Positions 19,265 to 28,416 of a stretch of DNA of 64,000 nt are shown here, in pieces. The position numbers and the translations under genes were made by a program. The DNA lies in NCBI RefSeq assembly GCF_002499975.2, contig NZ_CP052766.1, forward strand, positions 3,534,001-3,598,000, written 5' to 3'. Source of the stretch: Alteromonas pelagimontana. Lineage in GTDB: Bacteria; Pseudomonadota; Gammaproteobacteria; Enterobacterales; Alteromonadaceae. The first letter of the stretch is position 1, and each line of letters starts with the position of its first letter. The notes beneath the pieces were generated by a model. That model did no database searches and was not told the DNA's origin. It saw nothing but the letters and a program-made list of their open reading frames with translations.

Positions 19265-19726
19265 ATGAAGAGCACATTAAAGCAGGGTTTTACCCTTATC
19301 GAACTGATGATTGTAGTGGCGGTGGTAAGTATAATTACCGCCATAGCCTATCCTTCGTATCAATCTGTGATCAAGAGCAGTTACCGCAGCAGCGCGCAGG
19401 CGGATTTAATGGCCCTTGCCGCTGCCATGGAACGCCACCACAGTGGCACATTCAGCTATCAGGGCGCAGCATCAGGAGGGGCAAACACCGGTAGTCCCGC
19501 AATATTTGCCGGTTACTCACCTGCCTCGGAAAGCGAAACCAATAAACGCTATTCGCTCACCATAGTGGCCGCTTCAGATACGGCTTATGAACTTAAGGCG
19601 ACGCCGGTTTCAGGTTCATCTCAGGCCGGCAACGGTGATTTGTTTTACTTCAGTGATGGTCGCAAAGCGTGGGACAGCGATAGTAACGGCAGTATTCAGG
19701 CAACAGAATACTGCTGGTCCTGTTAA
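19265..19726 (+). CDS. pilE: Type IV pilus minor pilin PilE
   Basis: A 153-residue pilin: leader ending KQG, then FTLIELMIVVAVVSIITAI with glutamate +5, a helix, and a C-terminal region with an extended loop and the cysteine pair C-WS-C at the very end. It closes the pilVWXY1E operon, as in Pseudomonas. ATG 19265 is taken as start (GAG 8 bases upstream); in-frame GTG 19256 and ATG 19259 are alternatives. The stop codon overlaps the stop of the convergent minus-strand pilin gene by four bases, leaving no room for a terminator between them. Confidence 0.88.
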   Translation: MKSTLKQGFTLIELMIVVAVVSIITAIAYPSYQSVIKSSYRSSAQADLMALAAAMERHHSGTFSYQGAASGGANTGSPAIFAGYSPASESETNKRYSLTIVAASDTAYELKATPVSGSSQAGNGDLFYFSDGRKAWDSDSNGSIQATEYCWSC

Positions 19727-20250
19727 AAACCTGCAGTCATATTAAGTTGATAAAAGTTATCCAGGCTGCCTGGTGCGGGTGACCTGATAGCTACTGACGT
19801 GGTGATGCTTTTGACGTCACCATCAGCATCAGTCCAGTTTATTGTCACAGTTATTTGTTTTATCGTAGGGCGAATTTCTTCTTGTGGCGTGGAGGTGAAG
19901 TTCGCTCTTAGCGGTGTAGAAAGGTCAAGGTATTGTGAACTCACATGCCAATTTCTTGAAAACGATGCACTTGGATTTGCCGAACCAAGATTGATGGTAG
20001 TTAACCCAGCTGGTTCCCGTGCTCCGCTATTTTCTTCAATTTGCGCAAAAGCGTCGGCCGCCTGATTTGCTGCTAAAAGCTGAAAATCTTGCGCAGTTCC
20101 TATAAGTAAAAAGTTCGCAGCGTGTCTTTCAAAAATTGATTCAGCAAATTGGCGCCAATTCTGCGTCAGCATAATCATACTCTGTGCTGATAATGCGACA
20201 ATGACAGTCGCAATGGCAACTTCAATATAGGTAAAGCCTTGTTGTTTCAT
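19723..20250 (-). CDS. PilV/PpdC-like minor pilin (second set)
   Basis: A 175-residue prepilin: leader MKQQG, then FTYIEVAIATVIVALSAQS with glutamate +5. The C-terminal part has a cluster of beta strands (TIKQITVTINWTDADGDV). It is the last gene of a leftward four-gene set whose order FimT-PilW-PilX-PilV matches enterobacterial ppdA-ppdB-ygdB-ppdC. The start is two bases after the stop of the preceding gene (20253). The stop overlaps the pilE stop on the other strand. Assignment to the PilV/GspI position rests on operon order and the leader. Confidence 0.75.
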   Translation of the reverse strand: MKQQGFTYIEVAIATVIVALSAQSMIMLTQNWRQFAESIFERHAANFLLIGTAQDFQLLAANQAADAFAQIEENSGAREPAGLTTINLGSANPSASFSRNWHVSSQYLDLSTPLRANFTSTPQEEIRPTIKQITVTINWTDADGDVKSITTSVAIRSPAPGSLDNFYQLNMTAGF

Positions 20251-20252
20251 TT

Positions 20253-21344
20253 TCAGAAGCTTCTCCAGGTGCCTGGGATCAATTCCATTTGCTGTAGAAA
20301 AGGATGCCTCTGAAGCGTTAATAAAAGCGCCCGAGAATATAAAATGTTGATAGTAGAGTCAGCATCAACAGCATGGTTGGATATAATTGCTCCTTTCACC
20401 AAGGCACTTATGGGAATGGTGACGCGGTAATCCAGCGCGGAGTTTTCTCTAAAAATCACCACCAAGCCAAAAATTTTGCTGTGAGTTCTTAGCAATAGTT
20501 CGCCATTGTGAACAACTACAATTACCGGCGAGGTTTCGCTACCGAGCATTGCTGAGGTGGCGAGGTCACAGTTTCCTTCTATCCAAATCATTCCGACCAG
20601 TCCTGTAGTATCATCGCAATTGGTGCGCAAAAAATGTGCGCTTTGACGTACTTTTTCATAGCGGCTACTTGTAACGCCGAAGAGATAGGCAAAAATATCT
20701 GGCGGGAATCCTGCTGCGTTATCCACGATATCTGGGCCTTTAACAGCGGACGAGGTAACAGCGTTATCCACGCAACTGGCGACATTGAAGCGCGGTTCCA
20801 GACAGGTGATTTTGTCGTTGCCGCTAAGGTCTAAATGGCTATCACTGACGTACGATAGCCACTGGGGCGTCAGTGTATCTGCGGTAATCGAGTGCAGCAT
20901 TAAGCTGGTCGATGGAGACAGCTCCCCTTGTACCATCAAAGGTGCTGGGGGAAGATTAATAAGTCGCGGAAAGCGTATGTACGATGCTTCAATATGACGT
21001 TGTACTGCGCCGTCCTCGGATGCTCCCCGAACCCGTAAGGTAAAGCTTTCTGTCGTTGCCTCACGAACAATGTTTTTGGAGTAGGATGTAACGTCCTCAC
21101 GCTCGGTAAGAGAAAGCTGCGCCTGCCAATCATTGGTATGTTGTAACTGCGCAACCCGAACCGTAAGTTTATTAACCGCATCGGCTGATGCCTGCTGTTG
21201 CTCTTTGAGGCTTCGGCTAATCGTTTGCTGGCTTAGCAGTATTTTTCCTACCACTACCGCACCAGTAATACTAAAGCCGATAAGCAGCATGATAGGCCCG
21301 AGCAACGCCATGCCGCGAGTCGTCCTTACCGGTAAATTAGCCAT
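20253..21344 (-). CDS. PilX/YgdB-like minor pilin, unusually large (second set)
   Basis: A 363-residue protein with the N-terminal pattern TTRG|MALLGPIMLLIGFSITGAV: a prepilin cleavage site and helix but no glutamate at +5, as in PilX, YgdB and GspK. A heptad-like helical stretch (LKEQQQASADAVNKLTVRVA) precedes a large cysteine-containing domain. It is roughly twice the length of PilX in the first set. It overlaps the PilW-like gene upstream by 8 bases. The +5 anomaly suggests it holds the tip-capping position of this second set. Confidence 0.7.
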   Translation of the reverse strand: MANLPVRTTRGMALLGPIMLLIGFSITGAVVVGKILLSQQTISRSLKEQQQASADAVNKLTVRVAQLQHTNDWQAQLSLTEREDVTSYSKNIVREATTESFTLRVRGASEDGAVQRHIEASYIRFPRLINLPPAPLMVQGELSPSTSLMLHSITADTLTPQWLSYVSDSHLDLSGNDKITCLEPRFNVASCVDNAVTSSAVKGPDIVDNAAGFPPDIFAYLFGVTSSRYEKVRQSAHFLRTNCDDTTGLVGMIWIEGNCDLATSAMLGSETSPVIVVVHNGELLLRTHSKIFGLVVIFRENSALDYRVTIPISALVKGAIISNHAVDADSTINILYSRALLLTLQRHPFLQQMELIPGTWRSF

Positions 21345-21951
21345 TTACAATGCTGGTGGTTGCGCTAATGGTACGGGTAATAGAAGGATAGCGAGTCAGC
21401 TGCGCTTCTATTGTTACAGCAAGTAAGCGATGATGGGGTTGGGTTGGCTGTGAATACAGCGCAAAGTGTAAAGAGAGTACTTCAACTTCATTGGGATCCG
21501 TTAAATTATGCCAACCCAATTGCTTGCAACTGTTGCCATTATACCGCATTTCCACCGCCTTCTCGTGTAGACGAAATCCGAAATTTTCGTTGGGCGATAC
21601 AGCGTCAAACTGCCCGTTGCGATTGTGGTCATAGCGAAAAACCACACAACTGTTATTCATTTCGCCGGGAAAGTGTGAAAGTTTGAGGGTATCGGCGAAT
21701 TCGCTGCTTCCACTGGAAGGGGTATGAAAATAAGTCATGGCATTGCCGTCATACCCGGAATGAGAAAGCTGCCGGGTGAGAACAGTCGCTAACCGTATTA
21801 ACGAATCCTGAAGCTGAAGCGTGAGAGTCATCTTTTGGTGGGTGACAGAAAGATGGGCCGCAAATATGGCTGTAGCAGAAACCATGGCTGTTCCTACTGC
21901 CATGGTGATGAGCAACTCAACTAACGTAAAACCTTTGTTCGCTCTTAGCAT
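21337..21951 (-). CDS. PilW/PpdB-like minor pilin (second set)
   Basis: A 204-residue prepilin: leader MLRANKG, then FTLVELLITMAVGTAMVSA with glutamate +5. The remainder includes TLKLSHFPGEMNNSCVVFRY, similar in layout to PilW-type proteins. I use ATG 21951, which overlaps the stop of the FimT-like gene (ATGCTAA) and gives a leader of normal length; the frame remains open 12 codons further upstream. It is the second gene of the leftward set. Confidence 0.75.
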   Translation of the reverse strand: MLRANKGFTLVELLITMAVGTAMVSATAIFAAHLSVTHQKMTLTLQLQDSLIRLATVLTRQLSHSGYDGNAMTYFHTPSSGSSEFADTLKLSHFPGEMNNSCVVFRYDHNRNGQFDAVSPNENFGFRLHEKAVEMRYNGNSCKQLGWHNLTDPNEVEVLSLHFALYSQPTQPHHRLLAVTIEAQLTRYPSITRTISATTSIVNG

Positions 21952-22475
21952 TGAGGAACACCACTTAGTTGCCCTTGCGCCATACAAACGCGAACCCGCC
22001 CCAGGTTACTTAAAATAAGTTTGGCCTGACGCTCGGCAATTTTAAATGTAAGACTACCCGCAAAGCCATAGGAAAGGCCGGTGGAATCAAACGAGGTTGA
22101 ATTGGCAGGAACAAACGTGGAGTGAAAAAGAAGTATTGGCGTTTTCGCGGCACTCACTTTGTATTCTCGACCCGCGACTGCGCAATCGCTTTCTATCAAG
22201 CAGTTGCAGGATGTTTGGCGGGTAATGGCAAGACACCATGAAGCTCCGGTTGTGATTTGTAAACGGGTAGTTTTACTTTCTACCATAGCCAGACTTTGTG
22301 CTTCTCTGAATAACAGCCGAGTCTGAGTCAATGTTTTTCGCAACAACTGTTGGTGTTGAAGGTCCACGTACGAGGGAATAGCGAGCGTTAATAGCAGGCC
22401 TATCAAGCCCATAACTACCAGTAGTTCTGTTAACGTCAGCCCGTAAGGTGGTGACTGTACTTGTGAAGAGGTCAA
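21945..22475 (-). CDS. FimT/PpdA/GspH-like minor pilin (second set)
   Basis: A 176-residue protein. The prepilin site is SPPYG|LTLTELLVVMGLIGLLLTL, with glutamate +5 and the pilin helix; the remainder has FRTAQSLA-like GspH features (FREAQSLAMVESKTTRL). The frame is open far upstream, to 22628, but that region overlaps the divergent pilin gene and has no pilin character. I place the start at TTG 22475, 7 bases after AGGA, which gives a leader of normal length. It heads the leftward four-gene set and faces the rightward pilin at 22559 across an 83-base gap. Confidence 0.72.
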   Translation of the reverse strand: MTSSQVQSPPYGLTLTELLVVMGLIGLLLTLAIPSYVDLQHQQLLRKTLTQTRLLFREAQSLAMVESKTTRLQITTGASWCLAITRQTSCNCLIESDCAVAGREYKVSAAKTPILLFHSTFVPANSTSFDSTGLSYGFAGSLTFKIAERQAKLILSNLGRVRVCMAQGQLSGVPQC

Positions 22476-22558
22476 AAGGAAGTCCTGCTTTGTTAATCTG
22501 TTTGCAATGTAACGAATAGCAAGAGCTATGAATACTGACCTTAAGCGGGGGAAAGCGA

Positions 22559-22942
22559 ATGCTGGGGCGAAGGGAGACGAAAAGCGAGTGTGGCATGAGC
22601 TTGTTGGAACTGCTGGTGGCGCTGGCAATCAGTGGCATATTGGCAGCCATTGCGGTGCCAGCCTATAGTCAGTTTATTACGCGTGCCAGACAGGCAGATA
22701 TTCGTCTGACCCTGCTTAATTTACAACACTTACAAGAACGCCATCGACTCGAGAATGAAAGCTATGCCAGTGCAGCTGAATTGGGAAGCCCGGTAACAGA
22801 GTATTATACCATTAGCGTGGAGAATACAGGACGAAGCACTTACACTCTTATTGCAAAAAGAATAGATGAAAAACGAGACGGCTGCGATCAAATTTCAGTG
22901 GATCAGTCTTCTCATCAAACGCCGGAAGAATGTTGGCACTAA
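22559..22942 (+). CDS. PilE-like minor pilin, isolated
   Basis: A 127-residue pilin: leader ending SECG, then MSLLELLVALAISGILAAI with glutamate +5 and a continuing helix (FITRARQADIRLTLLNLQHLQERH) typical of PilE/GspG-like pilins. Two cysteines lie near the end (C110, C125 region), as for the disulfide loop of type IV pilins. The start ATG follows GGGGGAAAGCGA. The gene stands between two minus-strand pilin genes and its stop overlaps the stop of the next gene (CTAA, 22939-22942). Confidence 0.78.
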   Translation: MLGRRETKSECGMSLLELLVALAISGILAAIAVPAYSQFITRARQADIRLTLLNLQHLQERHRLENESYASAAELGSPVTEYYTISVENTGRSTYTLIAKRIDEKRDGCDQISVDQSSHQTPEECWH

Positions 22943-23484
22943 CTGCAGGACAAATCCGCGCCGCTGCTACTTTCTTTAATGTCATTGTTGTCACTATCAA
23001 TAGCTACGGCGATGCGGCCATACAAGCTGGTAATTAAAGCGGAAGCATCCTTTGCTGAGCCACCGCTAGGGCAGACAGTAACAGTAAGGGCTTGATCAAT
23101 GCCGCCGTGGGCGCTAAAAAGGAGTGCGCTGGATATGCCTGCAATTGAGTTTCCTTTACTGACAGCATCCGCAGTGGAGAGAACGGGTTCATTGGCATCT
23201 CTGGAACCGTTAGCGTTACTGTCGACGAACACCATTTTGTTTTGCTGCCAGTCGGCAGTACATTGACTGAAATCTGCGGTAGGGCAGAGCGTTACTTCCA
23301 CCTCTTCATCAATGGCGGTAAAGCGCGCAAATCTGGCCGCTGCGCTTAAGTTATTGATATCGGCGGTCACACTGTTTTGTTGTAGAATGCGCTGAATACC
23401 GGGAGCGCCGATTGTCATTAGAATGGCTAGGATGGCAACCGTTGTCATTAACTCTATTAATGTGAGACCGCGGACGTTGCGCAT
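22939..23484 (-). CDS. FimT/GspH-like minor pilin
   Basis: A 181-residue prepilin: leader MRNVRG, then LTLIELMTTVAILAILMTI with glutamate +5. The mature domain contains NNLSAAARFARFTAIDEEVEVTLCP and FVDSNANGSRD, characteristic of the GspH/FimT family that occupies a tip position in the minor-pilin complex. In other species a fimT gene opens the pilVWXY1E cluster; here it is detached, on the opposite strand. Its promoter would lie in the 220-base space shared with nadE. Confidence 0.85.
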   Translation of the reverse strand: MRNVRGLTLIELMTTVAILAILMTIGAPGIQRILQQNSVTADINNLSAAARFARFTAIDEEVEVTLCPTADFSQCTADWQQNKMVFVDSNANGSRDANEPVLSTADAVSKGNSIAGISSALLFSAHGGIDQALTVTVCPSGGSAKDASALITSLYGRIAVAIDSDNNDIKESSSGADLSCS

Positions 23485-23706
23485 ATCGATAGGGATTCTC
23501 GTCGTTTCTTTTGTTGTATAGCCTAAACTATAAATAAAAAATTTGGGTATAATAATTCGAGTGCGTGAGTCTATAGCAATAACAATTTGCGTTTTTTCTC
23601 ACATAGCGTCTGAATTTTCAGATGTCTGTACGTTACGTCATTGCTGACACAACAATCGCAGTAGCGTAGACTCCATTCAGGACGCCAACGCAGACAAGTG
23701 GATTTT

Positions 23707-24887
<1,181 letters not shown>

Positions 24888-25040
24888 CCCTGATTAGTCG
24901 TAATAATTATTTACGCTGCGAAAACATCAAAAGTGCTAATTCTCATAAAGCGGCGCGTGATTCGATACACCGGAGATAAATTAGGTCACTATTAAAACAG
25001 ATGAATATGGCCTCTACTAGCCGGTAATTACCCCAATAAA

Positions 25041-25068
25041 ATAAAAGGTGGCCGCGGCCACCTTTTAT
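25041..25068. terminator. Bidirectional terminator between glnB and slyD
   Basis: A perfect 28-base palindrome with the arm ATAAAAGGTGGCCG. In RNA it gives a GC-rich stem flanked by A on one side and U on the other in both directions, so it can end glnB from the left and slyD from the right. Confidence 0.85.
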
Positions 25069-25083
25069 ATTGGGTTGAGTCAA

Positions 25084-25563
25084 CTAGTGATCGTGACCAC
25101 CCGGCCCGTGCACATGGCCGTGATCCAGTTCTTCTGGTGTCGCTTCACGGACCTCAACCACTTCAACTTCAAATGATAAAGGAACGCCAGCAAGTGGATG
25201 ATTACCATCCACAACGACTTCATCGTCTGTCGCTTCCACAATCACAACAGATTGCTCACCTTGTTCGGTGGTTGCTCTAAATGACATGCCCACTTCAGGT
25301 TCCATGCCTTCAAACATATTTTTAGGTACGCGCTGCACTAGCTGATCCATTCTCTGGCCATAAGCTCTTTCTGGTTCAACCGACACGGAAAAGGAATCGC
25401 CTTTGCTTTTACCCATCAGCGCCTCTTCCAGGCCTTCAATGAGAAATCGTCTGCCCAGCAAAACGGTTAAGGGCTGTTTGCCGAAAGATGAATCCAGCTC
25501 TGTACCGTCTTCTGAAGACACTTTATAGTGAATCGTAACGACGCTGTCTGAGGTAATTGTCAT
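25084..25563 (-). CDS. slyD: FKBP-type peptidyl-prolyl isomerase SlyD
   Basis: A 159-residue cytoplasmic FKBP isomerase with the insert-in-flap chaperone domain (PERAYGQRMDQLVQRVPKNMF) and a histidine-rich tail, DHGHVHGPGGHDH, that can bind nickel and other divalent metals. In E. coli SlyD helps nickel delivery to hydrogenase; here the tail is shorter and poor in cysteine. It is a second FKBP of this type in the window, besides fkpB. The terminator lies just past its stop. Confidence 0.92.
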   Translation of the reverse strand: MTITSDSVVTIHYKVSSEDGTELDSSFGKQPLTVLLGRRFLIEGLEEALMGKSKGDSFSVSVEPERAYGQRMDQLVQRVPKNMFEGMEPEVGMSFRATTEQGEQSVVIVEATDDEVVVDGNHPLAGVPLSFEVEVVEVREATPEELDHGHVHGPGGHDH

Positions 25564-25615
25564 AATATTTCCTTGATTGTGGCAGCCTTGCGCTGCACGT
25601 GAATTTGTCGCCAGC

Positions 25616-26611
25616 TTACTTTTGCTTAGCGAGATTTTCAGAATTCGGTTCTACAGAGTAAGGTAACGTTATAGGAGTGAAGCTGTGTTCTGGAGCGCTA
25701 GCCAACCGATGAACAGCATTCATTTCAGTATCATTTGCTAGTACCGCCATTATCCAGGTTTCCGCTCCTAACGTTGCGGCCCGAATTACCGTACCGCCCC
25801 TGCGCCAGTTGTCCCCTAACTGCTTCTCAAGTATATCTCCAGGCTTTACGGCTAGCGCGGCTGGAATACAAAAGCTGAACGCAGCACGTTTGTTTCGCCC
25901 CAAATAACGAGTCCGTGCTACGACTTCCTGACCCATATAACAGCCTTTGTTAAAATCAATACCATTTAACGCCTGCAGGTTCATCATCTGCGGCACAAAT
26001 TGATTGATATTATCATTAGTGACGTCTGGGATCCCATTCTCGACCGCTAGCGCCTCATATACGGAAGAAGGGTAGTTAACAATCTGATTCTGTCTAACAT
26101 ATGTCTGCAGTGCTTCTGCCCCTGCCGGAGATAAAATCAGCCAGTATAGTGACTGCGGATAGTCCTGTCGAATTACCAGGCCATCAGAAGACTGAAGACT
26201 TTGCATTGGGCTTTCGGGTAACTTACCAAATTGTTCAATAACGAACGCTTCTGCCTGGGTTCCCTGTAAAGCAAACTGCTGAAAGTGAGAGGCTTCATCA
26301 CGGATCTCTATTTTTGAAAAAACGCCGTACTTTTGGAGTTGCGCCATAGATGACGTCAATGCGTCTTTAGCAATGCTAAGCAATACTGCATCGCTGAAAC
26401 GACATACTGTCATCAGCGCCCAGGCTTTGCCTTTAAAATCGCAGTGAGCCGCTCTTCTAGCCTGATCATCAGCCAACTTATTAATATCAACGGTCAATTG
26501 TCCGTGAAGATAGCTATCACGCTGTTCACCAGTCACACTAATGATTGCGTGCTGATCAAGGGTAATACAACAATTTTCCTCAATGTTCTTCAATGAGGCG
26601 AGTGAACTCAT
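25616..26611 (-). CDS. ygfZ: Folate-binding iron-sulfur repair protein YgfZ
   Basis: A 331-residue protein of the GcvT-like family. The signature KGCYMGQEVVARTRYLGRNKRA contains the conserved cysteine. YgfZ binds tetrahydrofolate and supports iron-sulfur enzymes such as the methylthiotransferase MiaB. ATG 26611, with GGAG 5 bases upstream, is preferred; the frame extends to 26716 but without a ribosome-binding site. It is divergent from sdhE-ygfX, a conserved arrangement. Confidence 0.93.
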   Translation of the reverse strand: MSSLASLKNIEENCCITLDQHAIISVTGEQRDSYLHGQLTVDINKLADDQARRAAHCDFKGKAWALMTVCRFSDAVLLSIAKDALTSSMAQLQKYGVFSKIEIRDEASHFQQFALQGTQAEAFVIEQFGKLPESPMQSLQSSDGLVIRQDYPQSLYWLILSPAGAEALQTYVRQNQIVNYPSSVYEALAVENGIPDVTNDNINQFVPQMMNLQALNGIDFNKGCYMGQEVVARTRYLGRNKRAAFSFCIPAALAVKPGDILEKQLGDNWRRGGTVIRAATLGAETWIMAVLANDTEMNAVHRLASAPEHSFTPITLPYSVEPNSENLAKQK

Positions 26612-26767
26612 GCGGGCTCCGAGATCCTGTGAGGTAGCAATATTTTTAACAATGGGGCAATTATTTAAAGAAGCAAGCCCGTTGAGTGGAAAACCGCTAA
26701 AAAGAGCAGTCAACACAATGTTGGAGGCGTGTTATAGTTAGGCGGTGTAATTAACAGTGAATTTTCT

Positions 26768-27019
26768 ATGTTTTCAGTAAAAAGACGAGCCCGATTAAAG
26801 TGGGCGTGCCGTCGCGGTATGCTTGAACTTGATGTGTTGCTGATGCCATTTGTCGATGAAGCATTCGATGATTTAAAAGATGATGAAAAAGAGACGTTTG
26901 AACGCTTACTGACGAGTGACGATCCTGACCTGTTTGCGTGGTTCATGGGTCATCAAAAGTGTGAGGATCCAGAATTGGCAGAGATGGTTTCGATTATCGT
27001 CAATCGTGTCAAAGTATAG
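26768..27019 (+). CDS. sdhE: Succinate dehydrogenase flavinylation factor SdhE
   Basis: An 83-residue protein with the hallmark CRRGMLELDVLLMPF (RGxxE motif) that promotes covalent FAD attachment to SdhA and FrdA. Length is exactly that of the family. It overlaps the start of ygfX. In E. coli the neighbouring genes are also ygfX and ygfZ. Confidence 0.95.
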   Translation: MFSVKRRARLKWACRRGMLELDVLLMPFVDEAFDDLKDDEKETFERLLTSDDPDLFAWFMGHQKCEDPELAEMVSIIVNRVKV

Positions 27020-27446
27020 ACTTTCGCTACAGGTATCACCACTGCGTCGGTATGCTTATTATGGGCCAGTGATAATTTTAGGCGTAGCCTTATATTTACT
27101 GCCAGAACCGGTGTGGACATGGCTGTCTCCACTGTATCTGTTTTTACTGTTTGTACCGGTCGCCCTTTGGTGTGGTTGGCAACATCGTCAACCCGTCGAA
27201 CAACAACCCGAAGCAGTACAGATAAACCAGGAAGCGCACTGGCAGGTTTTATTGCGAAATAATATTGCAGTAGAAGAGCCGTATCAGATAATTTCCCGCA
27301 AAAGCTGCGTCACATTCTTTGCTATATATCTGTGTTTGCTGGACCAGAACAATAAAAAATTTCACCGCTGGATCATGCGAGGGGAGTGTAGCGAGCAGGA
27401 CTATCGTCGTCTGGTGAGGCAAGTTCTTGCGATTAGACAGTCTTAA
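27006..27446 (+). CDS. ygfX: YgfX (CptA-like) inner-membrane protein
   Basis: A 146-residue protein starting at GTG 27006 (MSKYRLSLQVSPLRRYA), overlapping the sdhE end by 14 bases; a longer frame to 26916 only copies sdhE in another frame. Two hydrophobic helices (YYGPVIILGVALYLL and YLFLLFVPVALWCGW) are followed by a cytoplasmic domain. In E. coli the homologue YgfX (CptA) was described as a toxin acting on the cytoskeleton with SdhE (YgfY) as antitoxin, but a role in flavinylation-linked quality control is also proposed. Assignment rests on position and topology. Confidence 0.8.
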   Translation: MSKYRLSLQVSPLRRYAYYGPVIILGVALYLLPEPVWTWLSPLYLFLLFVPVALWCGWQHRQPVEQQPEAVQINQEAHWQVLLRNNIAVEEPYQIISRKSCVTFFAIYLCLLDQNNKKFHRWIMRGECSEQDYRRLVRQVLAIRQS

Positions 27447-27545
27447 AGGGAACAAGCAGAAAATGCGGCACTGACAGAATAGAAGTTTATTTGTGCAACT
27501 GACTTCTCTATTATCTATTTTTAGATTTTCTCTCATAGAACTATT

Positions 27546-28409
27546 TTGAATTTAACTTACTTAAAAGCACTCCTAAAACGGGCAGATACTCAAGCGCTGA
27601 CGCAATTTAATCCTCCGTTGCTGCCACAAAAGGTTTATGTAGAGCACTTGTCTCCTGATCCAGAACACTATCAGGCATATTGCGAAAACGTAGGCTGGAA
27701 TGTGAAGCACCAACCTCATCCGTGCTATCTACAGACAAGAGCCACGAATCTTCAAATGCAATGTCTGGCCGATAAAGGAAGCCCGTTCCCGCTTTTAGGG
27801 TTGATCCACAGAACCAATGAAATTATCCAGCAAACCCAAGTGGACGTATCCAAGCCAGCGAAGTTAACCGCCCGGTTTCATGATGTTCAAGCTCATGTGA
27901 AAGGGTGGGAGATTGGAATAAAAGTTACCGCCGAGCAACAGGGGCAAGATGTTTATCAGGCGATTGGCCGCTATCTGATCAGAATTAATGCGCCTCATGT
28001 GGAGCGAAAAGTAGACAGCTCATTTCCGCCTAAAGCGCAGTGGGAGCAGTTCAATGAGGTCACTGATATTGATGTGCCTGAGGGGATTGGACGGCGCTAC
28101 GCAAAACTTTCCGGCGATTATAATCCTATTCACTTATCGCGTTTTAGCGCCCGTCCGTTTGGATTTGATAAGACAATCGCTCATGGAATGTGGACGCTGG
28201 CAAAATGTGTCTCAGAAATTGAAAAACATGTACGACGTAAAGAAAACGCTGCTGATCCTATATCGCAGATATACTGTGAATTTAAGCGTCCGGTGTTTTT
28301 GCCAGCTCTGACTCACTTACTTATGGACAACCCCGAACAACACACCGCAACTTTCGCTTTAGTCGGAAATGAAAAAACGGCCCCGCATATTCTCGGCACC
28401 GTTTCTTAA
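27546..28409 (+). CDS. MaoC-like hydratase family protein
   Basis: A 287-residue protein. The C-terminal half holds the hotdog hydratase signature LSGDYNPIHLS and FDKTIAHGMWTLA, with the D and H of the MaoC (R)-specific enoyl-CoA hydratase active site. The N-terminal half has low similarity to a second hotdog domain, as in double-hotdog MaoC proteins. The substrate is unknown but likely an acyl thioester. The start is the rare codon TTG at 27546; no Met precedes residue 70. It runs convergent with nadB with only seven bases between the stops. Confidence 0.82.
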   Translation: MNLTYLKALLKRADTQALTQFNPPLLPQKVYVEHLSPDPEHYQAYCENVGWNVKHQPHPCYLQTRATNLQMQCLADKGSPFPLLGLIHRTNEIIQQTQVDVSKPAKLTARFHDVQAHVKGWEIGIKVTAEQQGQDVYQAIGRYLIRINAPHVERKVDSSFPPKAQWEQFNEVTDIDVPEGIGRRYAKLSGDYNPIHLSRFSARPFGFDKTIAHGMWTLAKCVSEIEKHVRRKENAADPISQIYCEFKRPVFLPALTHLLMDNPEQHTATFALVGNEKTAPHILGTVS

Positions 28410-28416
28410 ACGTTGG

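Noticed and set aside
22476..22628. N-terminal extension of the FimT-like gene
   Set aside because: Overlaps the divergent pilin gene and puts about 50 unrelated residues before the prepilin leader; a TTG with a good ribosome site lies at 22475.
23548..23553. TATAAT in the fimT-nadE space
   Set aside because: No acceptable -35 box at 16-18 bases in either direction.
26612..26716. Longer start for ygfZ
   Set aside because: No ribosome-binding site at the GTG at 26716 and the extra residues do not look like the family; ATG 26611 has GGAG at 5 bases.
26916..27005. Longer start for ygfX
   Set aside because: The added residues lie entirely inside sdhE in another frame.
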